Assembly: GCA_033238645.1 (NCBI GenBank)
Contig: BQXR01000005.1
Span: 124,001 to 188,000, forward strand
DNA: 64,000 nt
Reading direction: 5' to 3'
DNA from: Thiomicrorhabdus sp033238645
Lineage (GTDB): Bacteria > Pseudomonadota > Gammaproteobacteria > Thiomicrospirales > Thiomicrospiraceae
Position 1 is the first letter of the stretch, and every line of letters begins with the position of its first letter. This document shows positions 18,568 through 27,093 of the stretch, in pieces. The notes below the pieces were generated by a model. The model was given only the letters and a program-made list of their open reading frames with translations. It had not been told where the DNA came from and made no database searches. The position numbers and the translations under genes are program-made.

Positions 18568-18843
18568 GTGTTAACGCTTAACTTAATGAACCACAATTTT
18601 GAGATCCCTTGTGAGGATAGTGATCGTGAGCGTTTAATTGAAGCAGCAACTCTACTAGAAGATAAACTGGATCAAATTCCAGGTTTAAAGGGGGAAGGAA
18701 AGGTATTAATGGTTGCACTTAATCTCTGCTATGACTATTTACAGCTTAAGGATGATACCACTCAGTACACGCTTAGACTGGAAGACCAGATGGAAACGGT
18801 TATGAATAACATTGCCAGTACGGCGCCTGAAGAGAAAGCATAG
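18568..18843 (+). CDS. zapA: Cell division protein ZapA
   Basis: A 91-residue FtsZ-associated protein that bundles FtsZ filaments at the division ring. Features are the short beta-strand segment (LTLNLMNHNFEIPCED) and then a long helix (about residues 20-85) suited to dimer and tetramer coiled coils. The start is GTG at 18568, preceded by GGAG with a six-base spacer; the overlapping ATG two bases earlier runs into a stop at once. It is divergent from ygfB and upstream of 6S RNA and fthC, the classic zapA-ssrS-fthC order. Confidence 0.93.
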   Translation: MLTLNLMNHNFEIPCEDSDRERLIEAATLLEDKLDQIPGLKGEGKVLMVALNLCYDYLQLKDDTTQYTLRLEDQMETVMNNIASTAPEEKA

Positions 18844-19058
18844 TCCAGCCTCAAAGAGGCACTTAATAGCGACCCCTAAAAATATTCACTCCTCTATTTA
18901 AATCTAAGCGCTTAGCACAACTCGTCTCGTTAACCACCAAATAGCGCCCCCCTATTAAATTAAGCTAGTCTAAACCTTGCTCAACTTAACCCTTCACCTA
19001 GTTATCATTGCGTAAACATTAAGTTTTCTTGGGTATAGGGATCAAAAACTTTGATTGA

Positions 19059-19093
19059 AAACCGCTAAATTTAGCGGTTTCAGTCACTTTTTT
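19059..19093 (+). terminator. Terminator upstream of 6S RNA
   Basis: AAACCGCTAAA / TTTAGCGGTTT is a perfect palindrome followed after seven bases by six T (19088-19093). It should end zapA transcripts before the 6S promoter. Confidence 0.75.
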
Positions 19094-19108
19094 AACATTA
19101 TGTTTTGT

Positions 19109-19114
19109 TATAAT
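19109..19114 (+). promoter_or_regulatory. -10 element of the 6S RNA promoter
   Basis: A perfect TATAAT lies four to eight bases before the probable 6S RNA 5' end. No good -35 is seen at the usual distance (19086-19091 is ACTTTT), so only the -10 is claimed. Confidence 0.6.
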
Positions 19115-19117
19115 AAT

Positions 19118-19302
19118 CCCAAGGCACATGGTTGTTGGGCATAAACCCCTTTCCGATAATTATTATATTGGGGTCAGATGCTAGAAATGGTGCGCATCTC
19201 GTTAGCTTGCTAACCCGGGAAGCCTAAATTTCTTGAGGAGACCGCCACCTTGAACTTCTCGGTTCTTGGATTTTTTGTTCGATGATCCTGTGCTTCCTTT
19301 TA
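19118..19302 (+). ncRNA. ssrS: 6S RNA
   Basis: Regulatory RNA that binds the sigma-70 RNA polymerase in stationary phase by mimicking an open promoter. The call rests on position (exactly between zapA and fthC), length (about 185 bases, E. coli 184), a strong TATAAT upstream, end pairing of GCACATGG near the 5' end with CCTGTGC near the 3' end, and the CACCTTGAACTTC...GGTTCTTGG segment, which matches the conserved ACCTTGAACC block of proteobacterial 6S RNAs. Ends are approximate. A C-run repeat begins at the 3' edge, and fthC follows, as expected for a 6S-fthC transcript. Confidence 0.88.
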
Positions 19303-19318
19303 CCCCCCCTGCTTGAAA
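19303..19318 (+). repeat. C-run repeat, copy 5 (C7 TGCTTG)
   Basis: Seven C then TGCTTG and AAATATTCAG, one of the best matches to the extended tail. It abuts the 3' end of 6S RNA. Confidence 0.85.
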
Positions 19319-19426
19319 TATTCAGATTCAAAAATAACATTACGCTCATCCTTAATTTATGCCCAACCCTCTAAAATACGCTAGAATAATGGCTCTTACT
19401 TTAAATGCTGTTCTACTATTTTGATT

Positions 19427-20065
19427 ATGAATTCAAATATCGATATTAGCCAATTGAGAAAACAGCTTCGCGAAACACGCCGTTTACTCTCAGCAGAGCA
19501 ACAGCAAGATCATGCATTGCAGGCTTTAGATCATTTAAAGGCTTTCCTTAGTACAACCCTTAAAATGCAAATTGATAGACCGTTAAATATTGCCCTATTC
19601 TTAGCACAAGATGGTGAGCTCCAGACTCAGCCAGCCATTGAATATCTATGGCAAACAGATCAGTTTAAGGTTTACCTTCCGGTATTAGAGACACATTCTG
19701 ATTGGCACATGGCTTTTGCACACTATCATTGCGACAGCCTCATGATCAACAACCGCTTTAAAATTCACGAGCCATCAGAACCCCACAAGCTTCATCTAAA
19801 CGGTCAACAACTCAATATTGTGCTAATGCCATTAGTTGGCTTTGACTCGCAAGGAAATAGAGTGGGCATGGGGGGGGGCTACTATGATCGTACCTTTGAG
19901 TTTAAACGTACCGAACCTAAACAATCCAACCAAACATTATTAATTGGTTGGGCACATAGCTGCCAGCAGGTAAGCGTGCTAGACCCACAAGATTGGGATG
20001 TACCTTTAGATGGAGTGATTACGGAAAAAGGCTTTGTCTCATTTAGAAATGAGTTAACTATCTAG
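19427..20065 (+). CDS. fthC: 5-formyltetrahydrofolate cyclo-ligase
   Basis: Converts 5-formyl-THF to 5,10-methenyl-THF with ATP (YgfA/FAU1 family). The N-terminal RKQLRETRRLL and the C-terminal MPLVGFDSQGNRVGMGGGYYDRTF block (about residues 135-160), with the phosphate-binding GMGGGYYDR, are clear. About 212 residues (E. coli YgfA 182). I use the ATG at 19427; the frame also has a TTG at 19421, and neither has a good ribosome binding site. A run of nine G at 19870-19878 encodes the conserved Gly-Gly-Gly. Downstream of 6S RNA, as in E. coli. Confidence 0.93.
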   Translation: MNSNIDISQLRKQLRETRRLLSAEQQQDHALQALDHLKAFLSTTLKMQIDRPLNIALFLAQDGELQTQPAIEYLWQTDQFKVYLPVLETHSDWHMAFAHYHCDSLMINNRFKIHEPSEPHKLHLNGQQLNIVLMPLVGFDSQGNRVGMGGGYYDRTFEFKRTEPKQSNQTLLIGWAHSCQQVSVLDPQDWDVPLDGVITEKGFVSFRNELTI

Positions 20066-20091
20066 GTTTCAAATATTATTTCAATAGACAC

Positions 20092-20118
20092 AAAAAAGGC
20101 GCTTTATAGCGCCTTTTT
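20092..20118. terminator. Bidirectional terminator, fthC / amiB
   Basis: Six A, GGCGCT, TTAT loop, AGCGCC, five T, between the convergent fthC and amiB. Confidence 0.93.
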
Positions 20119-20137
20119 GATTCATGCTCTGTGTAAC

Positions 20138-21712
20138 TTACAAACCTGCAATCAACTTCTCAGAAAGTGGAATCTTCATCTTTTTACCAATATAAAGCTC
20201 ATTCGCATTGCGGATTCTATTCAGCTTTTTCAACTCTCTAACAGAGACTTGGTTGTTCTCAGCGATCTCAGAAAGTGTATCTCCACGTTGAACTTTGTAA
20301 TAAACATATAGTGACTCACCCCAACGTGGCTTCTGTGCATTCTGGTCAACAAACTTGTTTAAACCACTAACGATTGCACTGGCCATTTTAGTTTGGAACT
20401 TTCTGCTCATTAAGTTACGTGCTTCATGAGGGTTAGAGATAAACGCTGTTTCAATTAATAGTGAAGGCATGTCAATAGATCTTAAGACTGCAAACCCTGC
20501 TGACTGTACTGAGTGTTTATGCATTTTCACTTTCTTCTGCATCTCACCTAAAACCGTTTGAGCAAGTTTACGACTACTTCTCACCGTTGCTTCACGAGTT
20601 AGGTCACTTAAAGCAAAAGCCACATCATCATCACGACCCTCTAACTTGATATCTTGCAGTGATGCATTTTCACTTTTCGCTAGTAACTTAGCCATCACAC
20701 TACTCGCACCACCTTGAGAAAGTACATAGATAGAACCGCCTCTTACTGAGTGGTCATGGAAAGCATCAGCATGGACAGAGATAAAGATGTCAGCATTATG
20801 ACTTTTAGCAATCTCTACACGTTTTTTAAGCGGGATAAAAACATCTTTGTTACGCGTTAGGACAGCACGCATACCAGGCTGACGATCGATTAAACGCTTA
20901 AGCTCTTTCGCCATTAATAGCGTAGCCACTTTTTCATATGTTTTGTTGTGACCAATCGCACCGACATCTTTACCACCATGACCCGCATCCAATGCAACTA
21001 CTAGGTCTTCATTTTTAGTAAATACCGAGCTGTCTCTGTTTAGGATGTCATGTGTGGCTGGGTGTGTTTTAGTTTTGCTTTCCGTTTTTGCTTTCGCTAA
21101 TTTTGAAAGCTTAGCTAAGATCTTCTCTTGCTTCACCGTTGGAACTGATGAGGCACTAGCCACTTTTACTACAGGCTTAGCAACTGTCTTAGCAACTGTC
21201 TTAACAACAGGCTTTGAGACTTTTTTAGCAACCAGCTTTTTGGTAACACGCTTAGAATTTTTCTTTGCCGTTGTTTTGCCAATCTTTCTATCTTTTAAAT
21301 CGATCACTAAACGTTCATTACCTTTAGCGTTCTTAGCTAAGCTAAACACTCTGTGAGAGCCATGCTTATGCAGATCTAAAACCACTCTGACACGTTTTTT
21401 AGTTTGTGAAACACGTACCTTAAATAAACGTGTATCCGTAATATGCTTGTTTTTAAACGTTAGCTTGTTATCGGCTTTATAAAAATCAACCACCAAACGA
21501 GATGGGTTACTTAACTGAGAGACCTTGTAAGAATTGCTTCGCAATCCCTTAATATCAAACACAACACGTGTTTTATCAGCCGTTTGCCCAATTCTCATCG
21601 ATTCTACTTTTGGCGCTGCCACAGCAGAAGACACCCAGAGCGTCATAATTAGCATGCTAATTAAGCTAAGAGTGATCGGAGTCATATTTATAGTTTTCAT
21701 CAAATTTTTCAT
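20138..21712 (-). CDS. amiB: N-acetylmuramoyl-L-alanine amidase AmiB
   Basis: Periplasmic zinc amidase that splits septal peptidoglycan during daughter-cell separation. Order: signal peptide (residues 1-33, ending SSAVAA), AMIN domain (about 35-130), Lys/Val-rich linker (about 150-200), Amidase_3 domain (about 240-455) with Zn ligands in LDAGHGGKD, the His of SVHADAF and the Glu of LIETAFIS, then a C-terminal LysM (YYKVQRGDTLSEIAENNQVS, about 475-520) that should bind glycan. The middle part RGGSIYVLSQGG is also typical. The first ATG has no clear ribosome binding site; Met5 is an alternative. The link to tsaE identifies it as amiB rather than amiA or amiC. Confidence 0.95.
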   Translation of the reverse strand: MKNLMKTINMTPITLSLISMLIMTLWVSSAVAAPKVESMRIGQTADKTRVVFDIKGLRSNSYKVSQLSNPSRLVVDFYKADNKLTFKNKHITDTRLFKVRVSQTKKRVRVVLDLHKHGSHRVFSLAKNAKGNERLVIDLKDRKIGKTTAKKNSKRVTKKLVAKKVSKPVVKTVAKTVAKPVVKVASASSVPTVKQEKILAKLSKLAKAKTESKTKTHPATHDILNRDSSVFTKNEDLVVALDAGHGGKDVGAIGHNKTYEKVATLLMAKELKRLIDRQPGMRAVLTRNKDVFIPLKKRVEIAKSHNADIFISVHADAFHDHSVRGGSIYVLSQGGASSVMAKLLAKSENASLQDIKLEGRDDDVAFALSDLTREATVRSSRKLAQTVLGEMQKKVKMHKHSVQSAGFAVLRSIDMPSLLIETAFISNPHEARNLMSRKFQTKMASAIVSGLNKFVDQNAQKPRWGESLYVYYKVQRGDTLSEIAENNQVSVRELKKLNRIRNANELYIGKKMKIPLSEKLIAGL

Positions 21713-21794
21713 TGCGACAGCCCACTATTGTGATTTAACTTACTGCACCTAATAACAAGTTGCATGCCAACTAATAACGTCAATTTTCCAACAT

Positions 21795-22328
21795 CTAAAA
21801 CTCAATGCCTTCAACTACGGCCTGCCCAAGCACCGAAAGCCCCTGAACATCGACCTTTCGAACCTCGTTACTAAGGCTTTCAGAGTAATGAATATCAATC
21901 AAAATATCTGCTTTAGGGAAAATAGGTGCGCCCTTTTGAGGCCACTCTACCAGTGCAATGTAGCGATCTATAAAGAGGTCTTTAATCGCCAAATACTCAA
22001 GCTCTTCAGTGTCATAAATACGATATAAATCAAAATGATGAATCATCAAATCAACCGCTTGATAGCTTTCCACAATCGTATAAGTTGGGCTTTTAACTCT
22101 CTCGCCAGGTAAATACTGTTGAATAAAGGCGCGTGAAAAAAAGGATTTTCCCGCACCCAGATCGCCCTCTAGATAGATGATAAGCCCATCATTCAAGCCA
22201 CTCTTATTATCATAGGCCTGCGATACCGCTTGGGCAAACTGAGCCGTATCCTGTTCATTTTTTAACTCAAAATGAGAGATACCTCTTTCAGTACCTGCTT
22301 TTTCAGACCCCATTTTTGTTGCACTCAT
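21795..22328 (-). CDS. tsaE: tRNA threonylcarbamoyladenosine ATPase TsaE
   Basis: ATPase partner of TsaB-TsaD in forming t6A at position 37 of tRNAs. The P-loop GDLGAGKS (about residues 56-63 from the chosen start) and the downstream SPTYTIVESY, HFDLYRI and VEWPQKG are the YjeE family signatures. I choose the ATG at 22328, because GGAG lies six bases before it; an ATG at 22343 in the same frame has no ribosome binding site. This still leaves a roughly 20-residue N-terminal extension relative to E. coli. amiB follows after 82 bases. Confidence 0.95.
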   Translation of the reverse strand: MSATKMGSEKAGTERGISHFELKNEQDTAQFAQAVSQAYDNKSGLNDGLIIYLEGDLGAGKSFFSRAFIQQYLPGERVKSPTYTIVESYQAVDLMIHHFDLYRIYDTEELEYLAIKDLFIDRYIALVEWPQKGAPIFPKADILIDIHYSESLSNEVRKVDVQGLSVLGQAVVEGIEF

Positions 22329-22458
22329 ACCTAACTCCGCCATACATTTTCTTAAAACTTGCCTTTATCATAAGTCTATTACAGCTTATTTTTTACAGCA
22401 TTAATATCTTTTTGTTAACAAATAACCCTGTAAACAAGGAGTTTGATAGAATAGATTT

Positions 22459-23847
22459 ATGCCAAATCCCCCCTCTAATAAACTTAATTCAGACGCGAAT
22501 TTAAATACAAATTCAGATCCTCAGAATGCCACACAGACTCCCCCCCCCTGCTCAAAATCTAATTTTGAAAGTTCTCATGCTTTAGTGACTCAAATTAAGC
22601 AATGGGGGCAGGCACTTGGCTTTGCGGATATTGGCATAACGGATACCGATCTCTCTAGCTATGAGACAGAGTATTTTAATTGGCTGGGTGAAAACTACCA
22701 TGGTGATATGGACTATATGGCACGCCATGGCACCAAGCGTACACGCCCAAATGAGTTAGAACCAGGCACACAATCTATTATCAGTGTGCGTTTAAATTAT
22801 TTAGACCTTTCGAGTGATTCAGCCATTGTGCAACTACATCAACCGCAGCAGGCTTATATCTCCCGCTACGCACTGGGCAAGGACTACCACAAACTACTAC
22901 GTAAACGTCTACAAGCCCTTGCTGAAAAAATTGCCCAAGAAGTACCCAACTTTCACTATAGAGCTTTTACCGATAGCGCCCCCGTTTTAGAGAGACCGAT
23001 TGCTGAGAAATCTGGATTGGGATTTACCGGTAAAAATAGCCTGATTATTCACCCTCGCGCTGGCTCGTGGTTTTTTCTCGGCGAACTCTATACCAATTTA
23101 AAGCTACCGATTGATCCACCTTTTACTAAACAGGGCTGTGGGCCTTGCACGGCTTGTATCAAAGAGTGCCCAACACAAGCCATTATTGATAATGCAGTAG
23201 TCGATGCAAGGCGTTGTATCTCCTACCTAACTATTGAGTACAAAGGCAGTATAGATGAAGCCCTGCGTCCATTAATAGGCAACCGAATCTACGGGTGTGA
23301 TGACTGTCAGCTAGTTTGCCCGTGGAATAAATTCACTGAGAATGCCAAAGAGAGTGCCTTTAGTGTTAATCATAATCAACTCGATAACCAGAGCCTACTC
23401 TCGCTTTGGCAGTGGACAGAAGTAGAGTTCTTAAAAAAACTAGAGGGTTCACCGATTCGCCGAATCGGCTATGCACAGTGGACACGTAACCTGGCCATCG
23501 CGCTTGGAAATATCAAAGGTAATAGTGAAAGTGATGCTTCAGAGGGCAAAACAATAGAGGATGCGTCTATCACTGAGGTGATTGAGGCATTAGAGAGCAA
23601 ACTGAACCTAATCAATGAATTAGTTGATGAGCACATTCATTGGGCGATAAAACAGCAGCAAACTATTTTGAACAGGGGGGGGTCTGTTGAGCGCTCTATT
23701 GATTTCTGTTCTGATAACTCAGTGATAGAACCGCCTATCAATTTGACTTACCAAACAATCAAACCCTTTAAAGCCCCCAAATATTATCTGCCGAGTCTCA
23801 AAGAGTCATTAAATCGCATTAATCGTAATCCACGAAACAGAGCTTAA
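22459..23847 (+). CDS. queG: Epoxyqueuosine reductase
   Basis: Cobalamin-dependent iron-sulfur enzyme that makes queuosine in tRNA, the last step. Two ferredoxin-like 4Fe-4S motifs are clear: CGPCTACIKECP (about residue 226) and CDDCQLVCPW (about 285). At 462 residues it is about 80 longer than E. coli QueG (379). The excess lies in a low-complexity Asn/Thr/Pro-rich N-terminal tail (residues 1-40) and a C-terminal stretch. A C-run repeat lies in each: the N-terminal one encodes PPPCS, the C-terminal one encodes RGG in ILNRGGSVERS. A GTG near 22582, just before the conserved start QIKQWGQALGFADIG, could be the true start, but it has no better ribosome binding site. Divergent from tsaE, as in E. 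coli. Confidence 0.93.
   Translation: MPNPPSNKLNSDANLNTNSDPQNATQTPPPCSKSNFESSHALVTQIKQWGQALGFADIGITDTDLSSYETEYFNWLGENYHGDMDYMARHGTKRTRPNELEPGTQSIISVRLNYLDLSSDSAIVQLHQPQQAYISRYALGKDYHKLLRKRLQALAEKIAQEVPNFHYRAFTDSAPVLERPIAEKSGLGFTGKNSLIIHPRAGSWFFLGELYTNLKLPIDPPFTKQGCGPCTACIKECPTQAIIDNAVVDARRCISYLTIEYKGSIDEALRPLIGNRIYGCDDCQLVCPWNKFTENAKESAFSVNHNQLDNQSLLSLWQWTEVEFLKKLEGSPIRRIGYAQWTRNLAIALGNIKGNSESDASEGKTIEDASITEVIEALESKLNLINELVDEHIHWAIKQQQTILNRGGSVERSIDFCSDNSVIEPPINLTYQTIKPFKAPKYYLPSLKESLNRINRNPRNRA
22540..22554 (+). repeat. C-run repeat, copy 6 (C9 TGCTCA), in the queG N-terminus
   Basis: Nine C then TGCTCA then AAATCTAAT. It is translated as Pro-Pro-Pro-Cys-Ser in the extra N-terminal tail, upstream of all conserved QueG sequence. 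Confidence 0.9.
23669..23682 (-). repeat. C-run repeat, copy 7 (C8 TGTTCA, minus strand), in the queG C-terminus
   Basis: On the minus strand: eight C, TGTTCA, AAATAG. Within queG it encodes the Asn-Arg-Gly-Gly of a region past the last iron-sulfur motif, about 55 residues from the end. One of three copies on the minus strand. Confidence 0.88.
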
Positions 23848-23872
23848 ATCAGTTCCTAAACAACCAACCACT

Positions 23873-25237
23873 TTACAACATATCAAAAATAGAACCTTGC
23901 GCCGGCGTAAACAACTTAGCGTACAACCTAGATGCATAAGTATTGGTCATGCCCGAAATGTAATCTGAGATAATACGTTGTTTGGCCTGTTCAGTCGGAG
24001 CACTTTTATACTGCTCATAATTCTTAGAGGGCAATAGCGCCTCAGGGTTTGCTCGTAATGACTTAAATAGCTCAAGTACAATCAGCTGACCTTTAAACTC
24101 CATCTGCTTTACTTCGGGAATGGTAATGACATTTTTATAAACAAAGGCCTTCAATAGCTCTAAAACCTCAGCAGGCCCCTCTTCCAGCTTTGCCTGATAA
24201 CGTAATAGTGGATGTTCAAACTCACTATTTTCATGCATATAAATACTTTCAACCATAATCCCGACCATCTTACTGACTGCATGCTTACGGCCTTTAGAGG
24301 AGGCGCTGAACAGACGCTCAGTCATGCTCTCATCCCAGAGTGCATATTTTTGGAAAATAGGATTCTGCATCACCTCTCTCTGCCATAATTCACTGGCAAC
24401 AATTTTCATCGCCACAGCATCTTCTAAGTCATGTATGCCATAAGCAATATCGTCTGCCAGCTCCATAATGGTCGTGTCTAAGGCTTTATAAAGAGTATTT
24501 TTATGCTTTTCGGTACAGTCAGATAGTTGCGTAAACTTAATACGATCTGCGAGAGAGAACGGTTCTAACACCCACTCAAACAGCGTTTTCTCTTCTAAGT
24601 AAATGCATTTAGGCGGTGTCCATCGATTCATTTTTAGCGTTCTAAAATCATCCACCTGTGGCTCGCGGAGCTTTGCCAAATAATTAGTATTTGAAGCGGT
24701 AATATCGTTATAAATCGCAGGATATTTCAAAATCCCTAAGACGGTTCTACGCGAGAGATCGATACCATTATCTGGCGTATACTCACCTAACTTAGCCAGA
24801 ATCCTCAAGGTTTGAGCATTGCCTTCAAAACCACCATAATGACGCATCATATAGTTCAACGCTACCTCACCCCCATGCCCAAAAGGCGGGTGACCTAAAT
24901 CATGAGCTAAGCAAATGGCCTCGATCAGATAGAACGAGGGTAGCCACTCAATATAGTCAGCCTCTTTGCCCTGCACATCCGTTCCAACAGTCATTAACTG
25001 CTCAACCAAACCAGAACCAATTTGTGCGACTTCCATAGAGTGTGTTAAACGTGTTCGATAGAAATCAGACTCACTTAAACCAAAGATCTGCGTTTTTGCT
25101 TGCAGACGCCTAAATGATGCCGAATGAATCACCCTAGCTCTATCTCGCTGGTAAACAATTCGAGCGGGTCTGGATGGATTATCATTCAGATAATCTGTAT
25201 ACCGCTGTGTCCAGTGTTGAGTTTCTATAGAATCCAT
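23873..25237 (-). CDS. dgt: Deoxyguanosinetriphosphate triphosphohydrolase-like protein
   Basis: HD-superfamily enzyme that splits dNTPs into deoxynucleoside and tripolyphosphate. The HD metal-binding residues show in RLTHSMEVAQIG and CLAHDLGHPPFGHGGE; the second half has ADDIAYGIHDLED. At 454 residues it is shorter than E. coli Dgt (505) but of normal size for the wider family, so substrate preference (dGTP or several dNTPs) is not certain. It converges with queG; the intervening 25 bases have no terminator. Confidence 0.9.
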   Translation of the reverse strand: MDSIETQHWTQRYTDYLNDNPSRPARIVYQRDRARVIHSASFRRLQAKTQIFGLSESDFYRTRLTHSMEVAQIGSGLVEQLMTVGTDVQGKEADYIEWLPSFYLIEAICLAHDLGHPPFGHGGEVALNYMMRHYGGFEGNAQTLRILAKLGEYTPDNGIDLSRRTVLGILKYPAIYNDITASNTNYLAKLREPQVDDFRTLKMNRWTPPKCIYLEEKTLFEWVLEPFSLADRIKFTQLSDCTEKHKNTLYKALDTTIMELADDIAYGIHDLEDAVAMKIVASELWQREVMQNPIFQKYALWDESMTERLFSASSKGRKHAVSKMVGIMVESIYMHENSEFEHPLLRYQAKLEEGPAEVLELLKAFVYKNVITIPEVKQMEFKGQLIVLELFKSLRANPEALLPSKNYEQYKSAPTEQAKQRIISDYISGMTNTYASRLYAKLFTPAQGSIFDML

Positions 25238-25654
25238 TCAATTTCGCCTATTTGATCTCTTATTCGAGAGCTTAATCTTGTGCTTAACCATCTTCTTAAT
25301 TACGCCATGATACTTAAAAAAATTAGCCTCGCCAAACTTTGACCAACCGAGAAGCAATAGACAGTTCAGTCTATAACCCATATTGACCTGTATGATCAGT
25401 CAGTAAAACACTTAGCCTTACCTTCAATGTATTACAAATAGTGGTAAATTACCTTTTAAACCATGCCAATACGTAATACACACCTCCTAGACTAAAATAT
25501 TTTTTATAGGTATGCTACCACTAACAGTAAGGTTGTTTAGACACTACTTCTAACAAATTACATTAACTTGTAGTTACAAAAAATTACAACTAGGTGGATA
25601 GATATACAACTATTCAATAAACAAACTATTTATTGTTTTATATAAGGTCTCATT
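25238..25654. other. AT-rich gap upstream of dgt and a lipoprotein gene
   Basis: 417 bases between divergent genes. I see no coding sequence, repeat or clear hairpin. It presumably carries both promoters; TTTTATATAA just before the lipoprotein gene (about 25636-25645) could be part of one. Confidence 0.45.
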
Positions 25655-25876
25655 ATGAAACCCCCTAACAAAAAATCGATCAAAAATCTGGCACAATTTT
25701 TTGTGCTGCTGTCACTCGTTCCGGCGACCCTGCTCCTAACGGGTTGTGGTAAGACAGAAACAGAATTATGTATTGATAAACAGACACATCTTTGGGATAA
25801 CGTAAAAGGCAGAACCAAAGAAGACAACAAGACCTATTGGAATGCCGTAGAAAATTGCCGCAAAAAATTTAAATAA
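25655..25876 (+). CDS. Small lipoprotein of unknown function
   Basis: 73 residues with a lipoprotein signal (basic start, hydrophobic core about 15-28, lipobox LTGC). The mature part is about 43 residues, highly charged, with two further cysteines (ELCID and VENCRKKF). AAGGT lies before the ATG. I do not recognise the family. Confidence 0.7.
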   Translation: MKPPNKKSIKNLAQFFVLLSLVPATLLLTGCGKTETELCIDKQTHLWDNVKGRTKEDNKTYWNAVENCRKKFK

Positions 25877-26168
25877 CCCCATTCAAATAACTTTAAGCAG
25901 AGCCCTTGTTAAACAGGGGTTACAGCTTGATTTTAGCCAAAACCGCCTTCCTTATTAACTCAGTTAATCACTGTCATAAACTGCCTTTCTTTCAAATTAA
26001 AAAAAACTCATTAACCAGACAGTTAGCCCTTGTAATGGCTTGAGTAATCGTGCAAGAATGATGGCTAAATCCATTACGGATAATCAATGGCCTCAAGTGA
26101 ACCTGTTTACTCAGAAGCAATATTCATCCAGAATCCTTTTTTCTTTAAACCTCCAAAAGGAGTTTAAA

Positions 26169-26384
26169 ATGTTCTTTTTCAAATGGCTTGCTAAGAGCCT
26201 ATTAGCCGTCACTATGATCGGCATGTTGTCAGCATGTGACGCAACAACCCCTGCTAAAGATGGTGCAGATGCAACAGCGACTAAAGTTGCTCCTAAAATA
26301 GCTAAAACGGCTAAAGAAACCACTTTAGAGACCATCGACAAAGATCTTGAAGCGGTATTTAATAAATCTAGTGGTTTATTCTAG
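26169..26384 (+). CDS. Small lipoprotein
   Basis: 71 residues: signal sequence MFFFKWLAKSLLAVTMIGML, lipobox LSAC, then an Ala/Thr/Lys-rich mature part ending KDLEAVFNKSSGLF. The start is set by AAGGAG six bases upstream; the open frame goes back to 26040 but without such support. The next gene starts 10 bases on with its own GGAG. E. coli encodes a small lipoprotein (YnbE) beside YdbL, but I see no sequence match to it. Confidence 0.72.
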   Translation: MFFFKWLAKSLLAVTMIGMLSACDATTPAKDGADATATKVAPKIAKTAKETTLETIDKDLEAVFNKSSGLF

Positions 26385-26394
26385 GGAGTTTGAA

Positions 26395-26859
26395 ATGAAT
26401 CTTAAAAAAATTGCTCAACACTGCTTAATCATCCCTTTTCTTGGCCTCTCTTTAAGTGTTCATGCTGCTGAAAAATCGACTGATAAACCTGCTGATGCAG
26501 CAGAAGAGCAGCAGAATGCAGAACAGATTAAAAAGATGGAACAAGAAGTTGCTGCACAACTCATAACTGAAAAAGCCGCTGAAAAAAAACGACTGGCAGC
26601 AGAACTGACTAAGTTTAAAAAACGTGGGCTGATTGGTGAACGTGCCAATGGTTATATTGCCCCCGTTCGCCCTAGTCGTCATACCAATGAATTGGTTAGA
26701 AAAATCAACCAAGGCCGACTAGAGCACTATGCCAGAATTGCTCAAAAAGCGAACTACTCAGTAATACAGATCGAAATTATCGCGGGTGAAAAAGCGCGTG
26801 CTAATGAAGCGTCGGGGCATTATATCGAGAAAGATCGTCTTTGGATTAAGAAACCATAA
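26395..26859 (+). CDS. YdbL-like periplasmic protein (DUF1318)
   Basis: 154 residues with a cleavable signal (MNLKKIAQHCLIIPFLGLSLSVHAA). After a Lys/Glu/Ala-rich helix (about 30-75) comes the DUF1318 core: RGLIGERANGYIAPVRPS, LVRKINQGRLEHYARIAQ and AGEKARANEASGHYIEKDRLW. GGAG lies six bases before the ATG at 26395; an upstream in-frame extension overlaps the lipoprotein gene and is rejected. In E. coli ydbL sits with ydbH (an AsmA-like bridge protein) and the lipoprotein ynbE, which act in lipid transport to the outer membrane. Here an AsmA-family gene follows, so a related role is a fair guess. Confidence 0.82.
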   Translation: MNLKKIAQHCLIIPFLGLSLSVHAAEKSTDKPADAAEEQQNAEQIKKMEQEVAAQLITEKAAEKKRLAAELTKFKKRGLIGERANGYIAPVRPSRHTNELVRKINQGRLEHYARIAQKANYSVIQIEIIAGEKARANEASGHYIEKDRLWIKKP

Positions 26860-26893
26860 CATTTAGTTAACCTCTCAAAGTAATCTCTCTATT

Positions 26894-26922
26894 AAAAGCG
26901 CTTATTATTAAGCGCTTTTTTT
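26894..26922 (+). terminator. Terminator after the ydbL-like gene
   Basis: An 11-base stem built on AAAAGCGCTTA with a TTAT loop, then seven T. Confidence 0.93.
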
Positions 26923-26937
26923 ATCTCTATTTTGTAG

Positions 26938-26949
26938 CCCCCCTGCTCA
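26938..26949 (+). repeat. C-run repeat, copy 8 (C6 TGCTCA)
   Basis: Six C then TGCTCA, 15 bases after the terminator that ends the ydbL-like gene. Confidence 0.8.
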
Positions 26950-27093
26950 ATTCCAACCACATCTTCTCGTCCTATTTCTATAAAGTCATCCCCTCTTTAT
27001 TAGACCTTATTTACCCATAATTGACTGAGAACATTGATTAAGCTTCTGTTAATATAAACCCAATACCCTACTGAAATTTACTAGGATGACCTA

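Noticed and set aside
18947..18958. C6 TATTAA after zapA
   Set aside because: The hexamer does not match; kept out of the count.
19870..19878. Run of nine G in fthC
   Set aside because: It encodes the conserved Gly-Gly-Gly of the cyclo-ligase active site and lacks the TGAGCA or TGAACA that the repeat family would show here.
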